The position numbers and the translations under genes are program-made. A DNA stretch of 64,000 bases from Paraburkholderia agricolaris. GTDB taxonomy: Bacteria; Pseudomonadota; Gammaproteobacteria; Burkholderiales; Burkholderiaceae. Positions 17,607 to 26,440 of this stretch are shown here, piece by piece. Location of the stretch: positions 2,666,001 to 2,730,000 of the forward strand of contig NZ_QPER01000001.1 in NCBI RefSeq assembly GCF_009455635.1, read 5' to 3'. Every line of letters starts with the position of its first letter. The stretch's first letter is position 1. The notes beneath the pieces are model-generated. The model ran no database searches, had not been told where the DNA came from, and worked only from the letters and a program-made list of their open reading frames with translations.

Positions 17607-18401
17607 ATGAAATTTGGCTTGCTGAAGAAGATGCTCGTTGCCGGCCTGATCGGCGCGTCGTTCACGGCTGTGACCGCCCATGCGGACGACCTGCTCGACC
17701 AGGTCAAGCAGCGCGGCACGCTGCGCATCGGTCTGGAGGGCACCTTCCCGCCGTTCAATTCGAAAGCGCCGTCGGGCGAACTGGTCGGCTATGACGTGGA
17801 CATCGCCAAAGCGGTCGCCGCCAGGCTCGGCGTGAAGCCGGAGTTCGTCACGACCGAGTGGAGCGGCATCATCGCCGGTCTGCAGGCCAACAAGTTCGAC
17901 GTGATCGTCAACCAGGTCGGCATCACCGACGCCCGCAAGCAGGTGCTCGATTTCTCGCCGGCTTACACGTACTCGGCCGCGCAACTGATCCAGCGTAAGG
18001 ACGACACGCGCCAGTTCAAATCGCTCGACGATCTGAAGGGCAAGAAGCTCGGCGTCGGTCTGGGTACGAACTACATGGACATGGCGAAATCGGTGCCGGG
18101 AATCGACGTGAAGACGTATCCGGGCGCGCCTGAATATCTGCGCGATCTGGCCGCCGGCCGTCTGGACGCGGCGCTGAACGACCGCCTGATGCTCGCGTAT
18201 CTGATGAAGAACTCGCAATTGCCGCTGCGCACCGGCGCCACGCTCGGCGCGGGCAACCCGTCGGGCATTCCATTCAAAAAGGGCAATCCGAAGTTCGCCA
18301 AGGCGATCGACGACGCGATGGCCCAGCTCGAAGCAGACGGCACGTTCTCGAAGATCTCGGACAAATGGTTCGGCATCGACGTCAGCAAGCCGATCAAGTA
18401 A
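17607..18401 (+). CDS. Cystine/amino-acid ABC transporter substrate-binding protein
   Basis: A 264-residue periplasmic receptor of the polar amino acid (SBP family 3) type. A signal peptide with cleavage after AHA (about residue 26) precedes RGTLRIGLEGTFPPFNSK, the family ligand-site start. DVDIAKAVAARLG, QANKFDVIVNQVGIT and KGKKLGVGLGTNY follow. The KFDVIVNQVGIT region resembles cystine-binding FliY/TcyJ more than histidine or glutamine receptors. AGAAAGGAACACG precedes the ATG. A perfect hairpin separates it from the permease; no ATPase gene is nearby. Confidence 0.87.
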   Translation: MKFGLLKKMLVAGLIGASFTAVTAHADDLLDQVKQRGTLRIGLEGTFPPFNSKAPSGELVGYDVDIAKAVAARLGVKPEFVTTEWSGIIAGLQANKFDVIVNQVGITDARKQVLDFSPAYTYSAAQLIQRKDDTRQFKSLDDLKGKKLGVGLGTNYMDMAKSVPGIDVKTYPGAPEYLRDLAAGRLDAALNDRLMLAYLMKNSQLPLRTGATLGAGNPSGIPFKKGNPKFAKAIDDAMAQLEADGTFSKISDKWFGIDVSKPIK

Positions 18402-18418
18402 CGCACGCCAGATGAAAC

Positions 18419-18450
18419 GAAGGGCGGCATCGTCGGCGATGCCGCCCTTC
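18419..18450 (+). terminator. Perfect 14-bp hairpin between receptor and permease genes
   Basis: GAAGGGCGGCATCG pairs perfectly with CGATGCCGCCCTTC around TCGG, followed by ATTTCTTT. It sits 18 nt after the receptor stop and 33 nt before the permease start. This resembles an intra-operon partial terminator or mRNA-stabilising hairpin that raises receptor over permease, as in other ABC operons. Confidence 0.7.
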
Positions 18451-18482
18451 ATTTCTTTGCGCGCCAACCCAGGCAATCGCTC

Positions 18483-19142
18483 ATGTCCACCACTTCCCTG
18501 CTCGTCCAATCGCTTCCTGTGCTTGCACAGGGCGCCATCCTGACGGTCAAGTTCGCGGTTCTGTCGATGATCTTCGGCCTGCTGGCCGGCGCCTTGCTCG
18601 CGGTGATGGGCATCAGCCACAACCGCGTGCTGAACTGGATCGCGCGCGTGTATGTCAGCCTGTTCCGCGGCACGCCGCTGCTGGTGCAGATTTTCGTGAT
18701 CTATTACGGCTTGCCGAGTCTCGGCATATCGCTCGACCCCACCCCTGCGGGCGTGATCGCATTGTCGGCGAACGTGGCGGCGTATCTGTCGGAGAGCATG
18801 CGCGGCGCGATTCTCGGCATTCCCAGCGGCCAGTGGCTAGCCGCCTATAGTCTCGGACTCTCGCGACGCCAGACGCTGCGCTATGTGATCGCACCGCAGG
18901 CCTTGCGCATCGCCGTGCCGAGTCTGTCGAACAGCCTGATCAGCCTTATCAAGGACACCTCGCTGGTATCGGTGATTACGGTGACCGAACTGCTGCGCAG
19001 CGCGCAGGAGGTCATCGCGTCGACCTATCAGCCGCTGCCGCTGTATCTCGCGGCAGCCGCGGTCTACTGGGTGCTGTGCCAGGTGCTCGAATGGGTGCAG
19101 CACTGGTACGAAAAGCGCCTGGCGCTGCCGTCGCGCCACTGA
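18483..19142 (+). CDS. Amino-acid ABC transporter permease (cystine type)
   Basis: A 219-residue inner-membrane protein with about five helices and the HisMQ-family N-terminus (LPVLAQGAILTVKFAVLSMI). The EAA loop is AAYSLGLSRRQTLRYVIAPQALRIAVP, and LFRGTPLLVQIFVIYYGLP is the family signature. It pairs with the upstream receptor for amino acid (probably cystine) uptake. The ATPase is not in this window segment and must be elsewhere. Confidence 0.9.
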   Translation: MSTTSLLVQSLPVLAQGAILTVKFAVLSMIFGLLAGALLAVMGISHNRVLNWIARVYVSLFRGTPLLVQIFVIYYGLPSLGISLDPTPAGVIALSANVAAYLSESMRGAILGIPSGQWLAAYSLGLSRRQTLRYVIAPQALRIAVPSLSNSLISLIKDTSLVSVITVTELLRSAQEVIASTYQPLPLYLAAAAVYWVLCQVLEWVQHWYEKRLALPSRH

Positions 19143-19182
19143 GTCGCTGAGCCACCAGGCCACTGAATCGGCCGCCGTCAAC

Positions 19183-19881
19183 CTAACGGCTGGCAGTGAG
19201 CGATGCCGCATCCAGCGGCGCGCCGAAACGCTCGAAGCGCGGTTTGTAGTAGTGATCCGGGTCGAGCGAAAACGCGACGTGACGCGTGCGGCCCATCAGT
19301 TCCTTGCGCGGAAAGAAGCCGAAGTAACGCGAGTCGGCGCTGTCGTCGCGATTGTCGCCGAGCATCAGATATTCGCCCTGCGGCACGATCACCGGCCCGA
19401 ACGAACTACGCGGACTCGGCGCGTCAGGCGCAAGCCGTACCGTATGCACAACGCCGTCGAAGCGCTCGGTCAGATAGTCGCCTCGCGAAGCCGCATCGCC
19501 CGGCAGCGGTTTGAGTTTCAACGGCTGATAATCCGCACGCACGCCGTTCACGTACAGCACGTTGTCGCGCATCGCGATACTGTCGCCGGGCAAGCCGATC
19601 AGACGCTTCACGATCAACTCATGCGCGGCCGACGAATCGATCGTGACGATATCGCCGCGCTGCGGATCGTGCAGATGCGCGATCGTGATGTGGGTGAGCG
19701 GCACGCGCAGATCGTAGGCCATCTTGTCGACGAAGATCCGGTCGCCTTCGCGGATGGTCGGCAACATCGAACCACTCGGCACGACGTTCCAGTCGGCCAC
19801 GGCGCTGCGGAATAGCACCATCAGGAACAGAAAGGCGACAAGGCTTTTGTTGTCGCGCCACAGTTTTCCAAGCATGCGCAT
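19183..19881 (-). CDS. Signal peptidase I
   Basis: A membrane serine protease that removes Sec and Tat signal peptides. The start at 19881 (MRMLGKLWRDNKSL) gives 232 residues; the longer frame to 20001 lacks family similarity. One N-terminal membrane helix (LVAFLFLMVLFRSAV) precedes VVPSGSMLPTIREGD with the catalytic Ser, then VKRLIGLPGD with the catalytic Lys, and LMLGDNRDDSADSRYFG. It is a second-type short enzyme and need not be the housekeeping lepB next to lepA, hence no symbol. It is convergent with the permease gene. Confidence 0.92.
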   Translation of the reverse strand: MRMLGKLWRDNKSLVAFLFLMVLFRSAVADWNVVPSGSMLPTIREGDRIFVDKMAYDLRVPLTHITIAHLHDPQRGDIVTIDSSAAHELIVKRLIGLPGDSIAMRDNVLYVNGVRADYQPLKLKPLPGDAASRGDYLTERFDGVVHTVRLAPDAPSPRSSFGPVIVPQGEYLMLGDNRDDSADSRYFGFFPRKELMGRTRHVAFSLDPDHYYKPRFERFGAPLDAASLTASR

Positions 19882-19997
19882 CGCAGGCGGCTCCGGTGGA
19901 AGGTGATCGAAAGCGGTAGGTATGCGGGCCCTTTTTATTCGAGTCCGCATCCGTGCAAATCGTACCATCGCCGCCAAAAGCAACGCGGCGACAGCCT

Positions 19998-20996
19998 TCA
20001 CTCTCCCGCGAACTTGAGCCCGAGCGCGGCGCGCGCCGCGTCAGCCATTTCGATCATCTGCAGCGACTTTGCGTGTGGCATCACCGGGCTCTCCAACTGT
20101 CCCGCTCGAATCAGCTCGCAGAAATGCGCGGTCTCGTAGTTCAGACCGCCGCCCTCGAACGGTTCATCGAGTTCGACCACGCGGCCATCGGCGTAGCGGA
20201 TCGTGGCGCGCGCCGGATTCCACCAAGGCTCGTGAATCGTGACATGGCCGCCTTTGGCCATCAGCAACGCGTCGCCCTTGCCGTGCAGATCGAGTCCGCA
20301 AAACAATTGGGCAATGCCACGCTCATGCTGGCTGTTCAGGCTCGCGAACGTATCGACGCCGGTCGAGCCGAGCCGCCCGAGCGTTTGCACCTCACGCGGC
20401 GCGCCGAGCCAGTCGACCGCGAGAAACATCTCGTACACGCCGATATCGAGCAGTGCGCCGCCGGCATGCTCGAACGACATCGACGGATGATCGTCCGGCA
20501 CGCCCGGTACCGAACAACCGGCGCGCACGAGGCCGACCTCGCCGATCGGATCGGTCTCCAGATGCGCGCGCAGCGTTCTGTAGAGAGGATAAAACGGCGG
20601 CTTCATGGCTTCCATGAAAAGCCGTTGTTCGGCACGCGCGATATCGAGTACGCGCTCGAGTTGCGGCTTGTTGATGGTGGCGGGTTTTTCGCACAACACG
20701 TGAAGGCCGGCTTGCAGCGCGGCGATCGCGTAGTCGGCGTGACTGTCCTGGACGGTGGCGATATAGAGCGCGTCGATACCACTTGCGAGCAGTGCGTCGA
20801 AACTCGCGCACACTTCGCCGCCGAATTCTTCGGCGAAGGCCAGCGCGGGTTCTGCACGACGTGACCACAGCGCGGTCAGTTGCGCCTGCGGCACGTGGGT
20901 GAGTCCAACAGCGAAGCGACGGGCAATGCGGCCCGTCCCAACGATTCCCCAGCGAATCATGGCGCCCGGGGAGGTTTCCTGCATGGCGATTGTCAT
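19998..20996 (-). CDS. Gfo/Idh/MocA family oxidoreductase
   Basis: A 332-residue NAD(P)-dependent sugar-type dehydrogenase. The start at 20996 has CGAAGGAACG upstream. RWGIVGTGRIARRFAVGL is the Rossmann loop (about residue 15), and VLCEKPATINK holds the conserved EKP lysine; the C-terminal domain includes GGALLDIGVYEM. The substrate is unknown. The GntR-type regulator gene lies 160 bp upstream on the same strand and may control it. Confidence 0.9.
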   Translation of the reverse strand: MTIAMQETSPGAMIRWGIVGTGRIARRFAVGLTHVPQAQLTALWSRRAEPALAFAEEFGGEVCASFDALLASGIDALYIATVQDSHADYAIAALQAGLHVLCEKPATINKPQLERVLDIARAEQRLFMEAMKPPFYPLYRTLRAHLETDPIGEVGLVRAGCSVPGVPDDHPSMSFEHAGGALLDIGVYEMFLAVDWLGAPREVQTLGRLGSTGVDTFASLNSQHERGIAQLFCGLDLHGKGDALLMAKGGHVTIHEPWWNPARATIRYADGRVVELDEPFEGGGLNYETAHFCELIRAGQLESPVMPHAKSLQMIEMADAARAALGLKFAGE

Positions 20997-21155
20997 CGTT
21001 CCTTCGAGTCCGTGCGGTTCAGAGCAGGCGCTATTGTGACGCAAGCCGCGCGTGCATGCGCGGGTATGCGGCCGCACTGCTCATGAAGCCGGCGTTCCCG
21101 AAAAACGATCTGGGCCGCTCCCGCAGCGGCCGGGTCCAGCCACGCCTGACTACAC

Positions 21156-21875
21156 TCAGCCGCGCTCCGACGGTTCCGAAGTGAGCTTGTTGCCGATCTC
21201 TTCAGTGGCGTAATCGATCATTGCCAGCGAGGCGATTTCCGCTTCCTTCGGATCGCGCCGCTCGATCGCTTCGAGCACGCGTTGATGCGTGCTCACCGCC
21301 CTCTCCCACAAACCGTCCTTTTGATTGACGATCGGATTGACGGTCGAGAGCGCGCCGCGAATGATCGCCGCCATCTGTTTGAAGAACTGATTGCCGCTCG
21401 CCACCATGATGCGCGCGTGGAACAGTTCATCGGCGGCCTGATAACTCGACTCGCCTGGTTGGATCGCGCGGAACGCCTCGAACGCCTCGCGAATCGCCGC
21501 GATGTCGGCGGCACTGCCGCGCGCGGCCGCCTGCGCCGAAGCGCGTGGTTCGATCAGGATGCGAAACTCGATCACGTCGCGTAGAAACAGCGGATCGGGC
21601 TTCGCGCGAAAACGCCAGTTCACGACGTCCTCGTCGATCATGCGCCAGTCGCTCATCGGCCGGATGCGCGTGCCGATCTTCGGCCGCACGTCCAGCATGT
21701 CGCGCGCGAGCAGCATCGACAGCGCCTCGCGCATGACGGTGCGGCTGACGTCGAACTCCTTTGACAGCACATCCTGCGGTGGCAGGATGGCGCCATACTT
21801 CTCTTCGACAATACCGGTCACAAGTCCGTCCATGACCTTGCTGACCAGCGATCGATCCTTGTTTGCCTGTTCCAT
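21156..21875 (-). CDS. GntR family (FadR/FCD) transcriptional regulator
   Basis: A 239-residue regulator. The start MEQANKDRSL at 21875 has GAGAGAGGGTC before it. The winged helix reads ILPPQDVLSKEFDVSRTVMRE, followed by ALSMLLARDMLDVRPKIGTR. The C-terminal all-helical FCD domain (FRILIEPRASAQAA, ADELFHARIMVASGNQFF with conserved His) binds a metal and an organic acid, as in sugar-acid repressors such as UxuR or DgoR. Likely target: itself and the adjacent Gfo/Idh gene. Confidence 0.88.
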   Translation of the reverse strand: MEQANKDRSLVSKVMDGLVTGIVEEKYGAILPPQDVLSKEFDVSRTVMREALSMLLARDMLDVRPKIGTRIRPMSDWRMIDEDVVNWRFRAKPDPLFLRDVIEFRILIEPRASAQAAARGSAADIAAIREAFEAFRAIQPGESSYQAADELFHARIMVASGNQFFKQMAAIIRGALSTVNPIVNQKDGLWERAVSTHQRVLEAIERRDPKEAEIASLAMIDYATEEIGNKLTSEPSERG

Positions 21876-22359
21876 GACCCTCTCTCCCCGAAGCGGTGTT
21901 TGCCCCCGCGTAGCCCTGTTGATCAACCGGCCCTGGTGTGTCGTTGTATCGATGCGTAATGGTTCTTTTACGATACGTTGCTAGCATCAAAACGGTTGCG
22001 CCAGTTGGGAAACGTCCTGAGAGGGTTATCCCTCTGAAGAATTGTTTCGTCCTTGTAACGCCGCATGTTTTGACGGGCCAAAAGCTTGCGTCTCAAGCGT
22101 GCCTGCGTTGCAAAATTTGCATAGTGCGAAGACGCACGTAGTGGACCGAATTGTCTGATCGTCATACTTTGCGCGGCATCGGCCACGCACAAAAAATCTG
22201 GCGGGACGAGGCCGCCCTTCAGACGTCGAGCGTCGTCGGCCATTGAATGTAATGAACGAGGGCGAATTGAAAGGAAGGACGTCAAGCGCGCCGCTGCGGC
22301 ACCTGAGCGCCGCGGGCGACGCGGTGCCCGGTATGGCAGACGGCGCGGCAGGCGGCGTC
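21876..22359. other. Intergenic region, no gene seen
   Basis: 484 bp between the regulator's start and the flavin-reductase stop. It contains a loose GTATCG...CGATAC inverted pair (about 21945-21976), a possible GntR operator, and a small AGAGGG/CCCTCT hairpin at 22020-22035. GC content is lower than in the flanks between about 21940 and 22200. No ORF is convincing. Confidence 0.45.
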
Positions 22360-23022
22360 TCAAAGCGGTGTGGCCATCGACGCATAGCGCCCGCCAAAGA
22401 AGATCAGCGGTGCGTGTTCATCGAGCGAGAACACCAGCACTTCGCCGACAAAAAGCGTGTGATCGCCACACGGATGCCGGTCCACCACGCGTGCCGCGAA
22501 ACGGGCTGCCGCGTGTTCAAGCAGCACCACCTCCGGCAAGCCGTCCACCGGGGCAAAGCGCGGCGCAAACCGGCTCTGCGGTTCGCCGGAGAAGTGCCGG
22601 CTATGGCGTTCCTGCGCATCGGACAGCACGCTCACGCCGAACATCGCGCTGTTCATCAAACGCTCGTGCATGCGGGCGCGGTGCCCGACCGATACGACGA
22701 TCAACGGCGGCCTGAGCGAACCGGACATGAAGGCATTGGCGGTCATGGCGTGCATGCCTTCGCCACTGCCGGTCGAAATCACCACGACGCCGGTCGCAAA
22801 ACGCCCTAGCGCATGACGGAAACGACGCTCGTCGAAGCTCGACACGTTCAGGTTAGCCGCGTTTGAAGCGCCCGCGTTCGCGCATGCCGGGTCCGCACAC
22901 GGCGTCCTCTCCTCATCAGGATTCCTGTATATATCGAGGCCTTCTGCGGAACCCGGCGATCGTGGGGTTCGCGGCACCACGCGTTCAACGCGCGTGGAAG
23001 GCGCGCTCAGCACTCGCGCCAT
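22360..23022 (-). CDS. Flavin reductase-like domain protein
   Basis: The conserved part starts at FRHALGRFATGVVVIST and continues MHAMTANAFMSGSLRPPLIV, the FMN-binding split-barrel of NAD(P)H:flavin oxidoreductases. With the ATG at 23022 the protein is 220 residues, with about 65 atypical N-terminal residues; a GTG before SSFDERRFRH is an alternative start. The ATG overlaps the GNAT stop by one base (TAATG), supporting coupling. It may supply reduced flavin to an oxygenase; SsuD, which lacks a local SsuE, is a speculative partner. Confidence 0.8.
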   Translation of the reverse strand: MARVLSAPSTRVERVVPRTPRSPGSAEGLDIYRNPDEERTPCADPACANAGASNAANLNVSSFDERRFRHALGRFATGVVVISTGSGEGMHAMTANAFMSGSLRPPLIVVSVGHRARMHERLMNSAMFGVSVLSDAQERHSRHFSGEPQSRFAPRFAPVDGLPEVVLLEHAAARFAARVVDRHPCGDHTLFVGEVLVFSLDEHAPLIFFGGRYASMATPL

Positions 23023-23558
23023 TACAGGAGCTCGAACGTGTTGACGAACGCCGCGCCGTCGCGCTCGCGGCGCCGCGTGCCAAAGAACGGCTGATTGCCG
23101 CGCAACTGGCGCGTCAGGCCGATGAACGGCACGCCGTGTTCGAGGTACGGCCCTTCCGTCTTGCGAAAGCCGAATTGCTCGTAGAAGCCGCGCAGTCCGA
23201 CTGGCGCGCTCACGCGCGCGGCGTGTCCCGGCCAACGCTCGGCGATCGCCTGCAGTACCCGTTCGAGCAACAGTTCGGCGGTGCCGTCGCCGCGCCGCAG
23301 CGGGCTCGTCAGCACCTTGTCGATGGTAATTTCAGGATCTTCGGCGTCGCCGGGCTGCAAGCGTGCATAGGCCAGAATCGGCATGGGCCGTGCCATATCC
23401 TCGACCGCGAAGACGTGCAGCGCGCTCTCGTCGCGGCCATCGGCGTCCAGACAGACATGCGATTGCTCGACCACGAAGACCGCGCTGCGTGCCCGCAAGA
23501 TCAGATACAACTCGCGTGCGGACAACTGCTCGAAATCCAGCGTTTTCCAATTCATCAC
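23022..23558 (-). CDS. GNAT family N-acetyltransferase, ElaA-like
   Basis: A 178-residue protein with the ElaA pattern: WKTLDFEQLSARELYLILRARSAVFVVEQ at the start, ILAYARLQPG, and VSAPVGLRGFYEQFGF for the acetyl-CoA-binding and C-terminal strands. The substrate is unknown. It is translationally coupled with the flavin reductase gene downstream. The region 23559-23818 upstream is a divergent promoter region shared with the carrier-protein operon. Confidence 0.85.
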   Translation of the reverse strand: MMNWKTLDFEQLSARELYLILRARSAVFVVEQSHVCLDADGRDESALHVFAVEDMARPMPILAYARLQPGDAEDPEITIDKVLTSPLRRGDGTAELLLERVLQAIAERWPGHAARVSAPVGLRGFYEQFGFRKTEGPYLEHGVPFIGLTRQLRGNQPFFGTRRRERDGAAFVNTFELL

Positions 23559-23818
23559 TTTCCCCAGCGGTAAATACGTTCAGCGAGGACGGCATCACGC
23601 GCCGCCCCCGACGGCCTGACCCGACACGCCGGCCTGTAGTTGCCTGTACTCAGGGCTACACGGTACGTCCGCGAAACACGCGTTTCCGTGCGGCATCGCA
23701 CTGACGCTGGGCTTTGCCAATCCTTAAATACGAAACGTCGGGACCAGAACGGCGACATCCGTTCGTTTCACGTCAGCAACGTTCGAAAGATTGCTCACCT
23801 ACAAGGGGACACCCCAAT

Positions 23819-24070
23819 ATGAAAACAGCACTGCGCCGCATCCTTTCCGAATCAGCCCGTCTCGACGTCTCGCCGGACACTCTGGCCGATGACGCCGATC
23901 TCTACGCCGCCGGCCTGTCCTCGCTCGCGACCGTGCATCTGATGCTGGCTATCGAAGATGAATTCGGCATTGAAATCCCGGACCGGATGCTGACGCGCCG
24001 GTTGTTCTCAAGCATCGATTCGATGGCCGCCGCGATCACCGAACTGCAACAGGCGCAGGCGGCAGCATGA
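23819..24070 (+). CDS. Stand-alone acyl/aminoacyl carrier protein
   Basis: An 83-residue carrier protein, first gene of the five-gene cluster. The start at 23819 follows AAGGGGACACCCCAAT; the longer frame to 23714 looks non-coding. Helix 2 begins DADLYAAGLSSLATVHLM, where the phosphopantetheine serine sits in GLSS instead of the DSL of fatty-acid ACP, as in carrier proteins served by amino acid:CP ligases. IEDEFGIEIPDRML is the acidic helix. It overlaps the next gene by ATGA. The likely cargo is a single amino acid such as glycine or alanine. Confidence 0.9.
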   Translation: MKTALRRILSESARLDVSPDTLADDADLYAAGLSSLATVHLMLAIEDEFGIEIPDRMLTRRLFSSIDSMAAAITELQQAQAAA

Positions 24071-25365
24071 ACGCCCCGCTGCCGGACACACCCGCGGTCA
24101 CGGCGCCACTCGCGGACTCCGCCGCGGCGCAACCCGCCGCTGCGGGCGTCGTGCTGAGCGCGGTGGCAACCGAGCCCGGCTGGCACGCCGCGGCGCAGCG
24201 CTGCGCCGCCGTGGCCGCGCAGTTCGCCGATGCGGTGGACCGCGAAGCGCGCTTTCCCCACGAAGCTTTCGAGGCGCTCAAACGCGAACGTCTGTTATCG
24301 GCGATGGTGCCGGCCACGTTCGGCGGCGCGGGGCTCTCGCTCGCGGATGTCGGTGCGATCTGCGAAACACTTGCGCAAGGGTGTGCCTCCACCGCGATGG
24401 TGTACGCGATGCATCAGATTCAGGTGGCCTGCATCGACGCGCACGGCAGCGAGTCGGCATGGCAGCGGCAGTTGCTCGCGCGACTGGCTGAACATCAATG
24501 GCTGCTGGCTTCGGCTACGTCTGAGGAAACAATCGGCGGCAATATGCGCACCAGCGCCTGCTCGGTCGAGCTCGACGGAGAACCTGGCCACCAGCGCTTT
24601 CGCATCGAAAAACTGGCGCCGACGATCTCGTACGGCGCCCACGCCGACGGCATTCTGGTCACCGCGCGGCGCACCGCCGAATCGGCCGCGGCCGACCAGG
24701 TGCTGATCGTCGCATTACGCGAAGAAACGCAACTGGAAAAGCGTGGCGGATGGGATTCGATGGGCATGCGCGGCACTTGCAGCGAGGGCTTCCGGCTCGT
24801 CGCCACGGGGCTCGCCGAACAGATCCTGCCCACCCCCTTCGCCGATATCGCCGATCAGACCATGTTGCCGGTCTCGCACACGCTGTGGGCCTCCGTATGG
24901 ACCGGCGTGGCCAGCGACGCGGTGAATCGCGCAAAAGCCTTCTTCCGCGCCCAGGCCCGCTCGAAACCGGGCTCGATTCCACCGGCCGGCCTGCGCCTTG
25001 CCGAAGCGGTCGGCCTGCTGCAGATGATGCAGGCACGCCTGTCGGTCGCCTTCGACGCGGCGCGCGCCGCCCACCACGCGCGGCAAGGTGGCTGCCAGGC
25101 CGATGCGCCGCTCTCGGCGATGCTCGGCTTCGCCTCCGACATGAACACGCTAAAGACCAGCGTCTCGAACACCGCCCTGCAGGTCGTGCAGGAAGTGCTG
25201 ATGATCTGCGGCATGGCGGGCTACAAGAACGGCACGGAGTACAGCGTGGGACGGCATTTGCGCGACCTCTACTCCGCACCGCTAATGATCAACAACGACC
25301 GTATCGCGCAGAACACGGCGAGCCTGCTGCTCGCACAGCGTCCTGCCGCTCCGGGGAGAGCCTGA
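24067..25365 (+). CDS. Acyl-CoA dehydrogenase-like flavoprotein of the carrier-protein cluster
   Basis: A 432-residue FAD enzyme of the acyl-CoA dehydrogenase superfamily: LSAMVPATFGGAGLSLADVG, a TSEETIGGNMRTSACSVEL FAD/substrate stretch, GMRGTCSEGFRL, and a C-terminal GMAGYKNGTEYSVGRHLRDL. The residue serving as catalytic base is not obvious, and an Ala-rich N-terminal extension of about 40 residues is present. Homologous enzymes can oxidise carrier-bound aminoacyl groups (prolyl-carrier protein to pyrrolyl), so oxidation of a carrier-bound amino acid is a reasonable inference. It overlaps the ACP gene by 4 bp. Confidence 0.87.
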   Translation: MNAPLPDTPAVTAPLADSAAAQPAAAGVVLSAVATEPGWHAAAQRCAAVAAQFADAVDREARFPHEAFEALKRERLLSAMVPATFGGAGLSLADVGAICETLAQGCASTAMVYAMHQIQVACIDAHGSESAWQRQLLARLAEHQWLLASATSEETIGGNMRTSACSVELDGEPGHQRFRIEKLAPTISYGAHADGILVTARRTAESAAADQVLIVALREETQLEKRGGWDSMGMRGTCSEGFRLVATGLAEQILPTPFADIADQTMLPVSHTLWASVWTGVASDAVNRAKAFFRAQARSKPGSIPPAGLRLAEAVGLLQMMQARLSVAFDAARAAHHARQGGCQADAPLSAMLGFASDMNTLKTSVSNTALQVVQEVLMICGMAGYKNGTEYSVGRHLRDLYSAPLMINNDRIAQNTASLLLAQRPAAPGRA

Positions 25366-25366
25366 C

Positions 25367-26440
25367 ATGAACACGATGACCGACACCGCAGCGCTGGCGG
25401 TTGAGACGGCCGCTGCCGCCCAGCAACCCGCGGCGCCGACTTTCCGCGACGAATTGCTGGCCGCCGGCCTGTTGATCGATACCGGCGAAAACGGCCTGTA
25501 TGGCCGCAGCCAGATTTTCGAAGACGTGGTGGAGCGCCTGAACGTGGCGATCACGCATCTCGGCGCCGACCAGCAGCCAGAGGTACTGCGCTTTCCGCCC
25601 GCCATGCGCCGCACCGATTTCGAGGACAGTGAATATCTGAAGAGCTTTCCGAATCTCGCCGGCACGATCCATTCGTTCTGCGGTAACGACATGGGACACC
25701 AGCGCCTGTTGCGCGCGCTCGACCAGGCCATGGACGAGCGCGACGACGAGCGCAGCGAAGAATGGATGGCGCAGCAGCAACCCACCCGCGTGGTGCTCAC
25801 GCCGGCCGCCTGCTATCCGATCTATCCGGTCATGGCGCGGCGCGGCCCGCTGCCCGCCGACGGCCGCACCATCGACGTGCTGTCGTATTGCTTCCGCCAC
25901 GAACCGTCGCTCGATCCGGGCCGCATGCAGATGTTCCGGCAACGCGAATACGTGCGCCTGGGCAACGCCGAACAGGTGATGGCATTCCGGCAGATGTGGA
26001 TCGAACGCGGTTCGCTGCTGATTACGCTGCTGCAACTGCCGGTCGACGTGGATCTCGCCAACGACCCGTTCTTCGGCCGCGGTGGCAAGATCGTCGCCGA
26101 TAGCCAGCGCGCCCAGGCGCTCAAGTTCGAACTGCTGATTCCGGTGGCGAACGCCGACAGCAAGACCGCGTGCCTCTCGTTCAACTATCACATGGAGCAC
26201 TTCGGCGCGATCTGGAAGATCGCCTGCGAAGACGGCGCGGTGGCGCATACCGGTTGCGTCGGCTTCGGCATGGAGCGCATCACGCTGGCCCTGTTCCGTC
26301 ACCACGGGCTCGATGTCAAGACGTGGCCGGACGACGTGCAGGCGCTGCTATGGGGGGACACCGAGGCGCGCGTCGCGCAAGGCATGCAAGCCATGCAGGC
26401 GGCCTCCACGGCGTCGCACGAAGCCGGAGAGCGCATATGA
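25367..26440 (+). CDS. Amino acid:[carrier protein] ligase (class II synthetase homologue)
   Basis: This 357-residue protein is a seryl-tRNA-synthetase-like catalytic core without the tRNA-binding coiled coil. Class II motif 2 is CFRHEPSLDPGRMQMFRQRE and motif 3 is GFGMERITLALFRHH. Cys149, Glu194 and Cys297 line up as the Cys-Glu-Cys zinc site of the known family. Characterised relatives from Bradyrhizobium and Agrobacterium activate glycine or alanine with ATP and load it on a carrier protein, not tRNA. The ATG lies 1 nt after the previous stop, with GGGGAGAGCC upstream. Here the partner is the ACP two genes upstream. Confidence 0.93.
   Translation: MNTMTDTAALAVETAAAAQQPAAPTFRDELLAAGLLIDTGENGLYGRSQIFEDVVERLNVAITHLGADQQPEVLRFPPAMRRTDFEDSEYLKSFPNLAGTIHSFCGNDMGHQRLLRALDQAMDERDDERSEEWMAQQQPTRVVLTPAACYPIYPVMARRGPLPADGRTIDVLSYCFRHEPSLDPGRMQMFRQREYVRLGNAEQVMAFRQMWIERGSLLITLLQLPVDVDLANDPFFGRGGKIVADSQRAQALKFELLIPVANADSKTACLSFNYHMEHFGAIWKIACEDGAVAHTGCVGFGMERITLALFRHHGLDVKTWPDDVQALLWGDTEARVAQGMQAMQAASTASHEAGERI

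Noticed and set aside
16368..18620. 750-codon leftward frame across pyrD and the cystine receptor
   Set aside because: It is antisense to two clear genes and crosses an intergenic region. The composition (Arg/His-rich) is that of a shadow frame.
21876..22359. Riboswitch or small RNA in the long gap beside the GntR gene
   Set aside because: Only a 6-bp hairpin and a loose inverted pair are visible; no known riboswitch core could be recognised.
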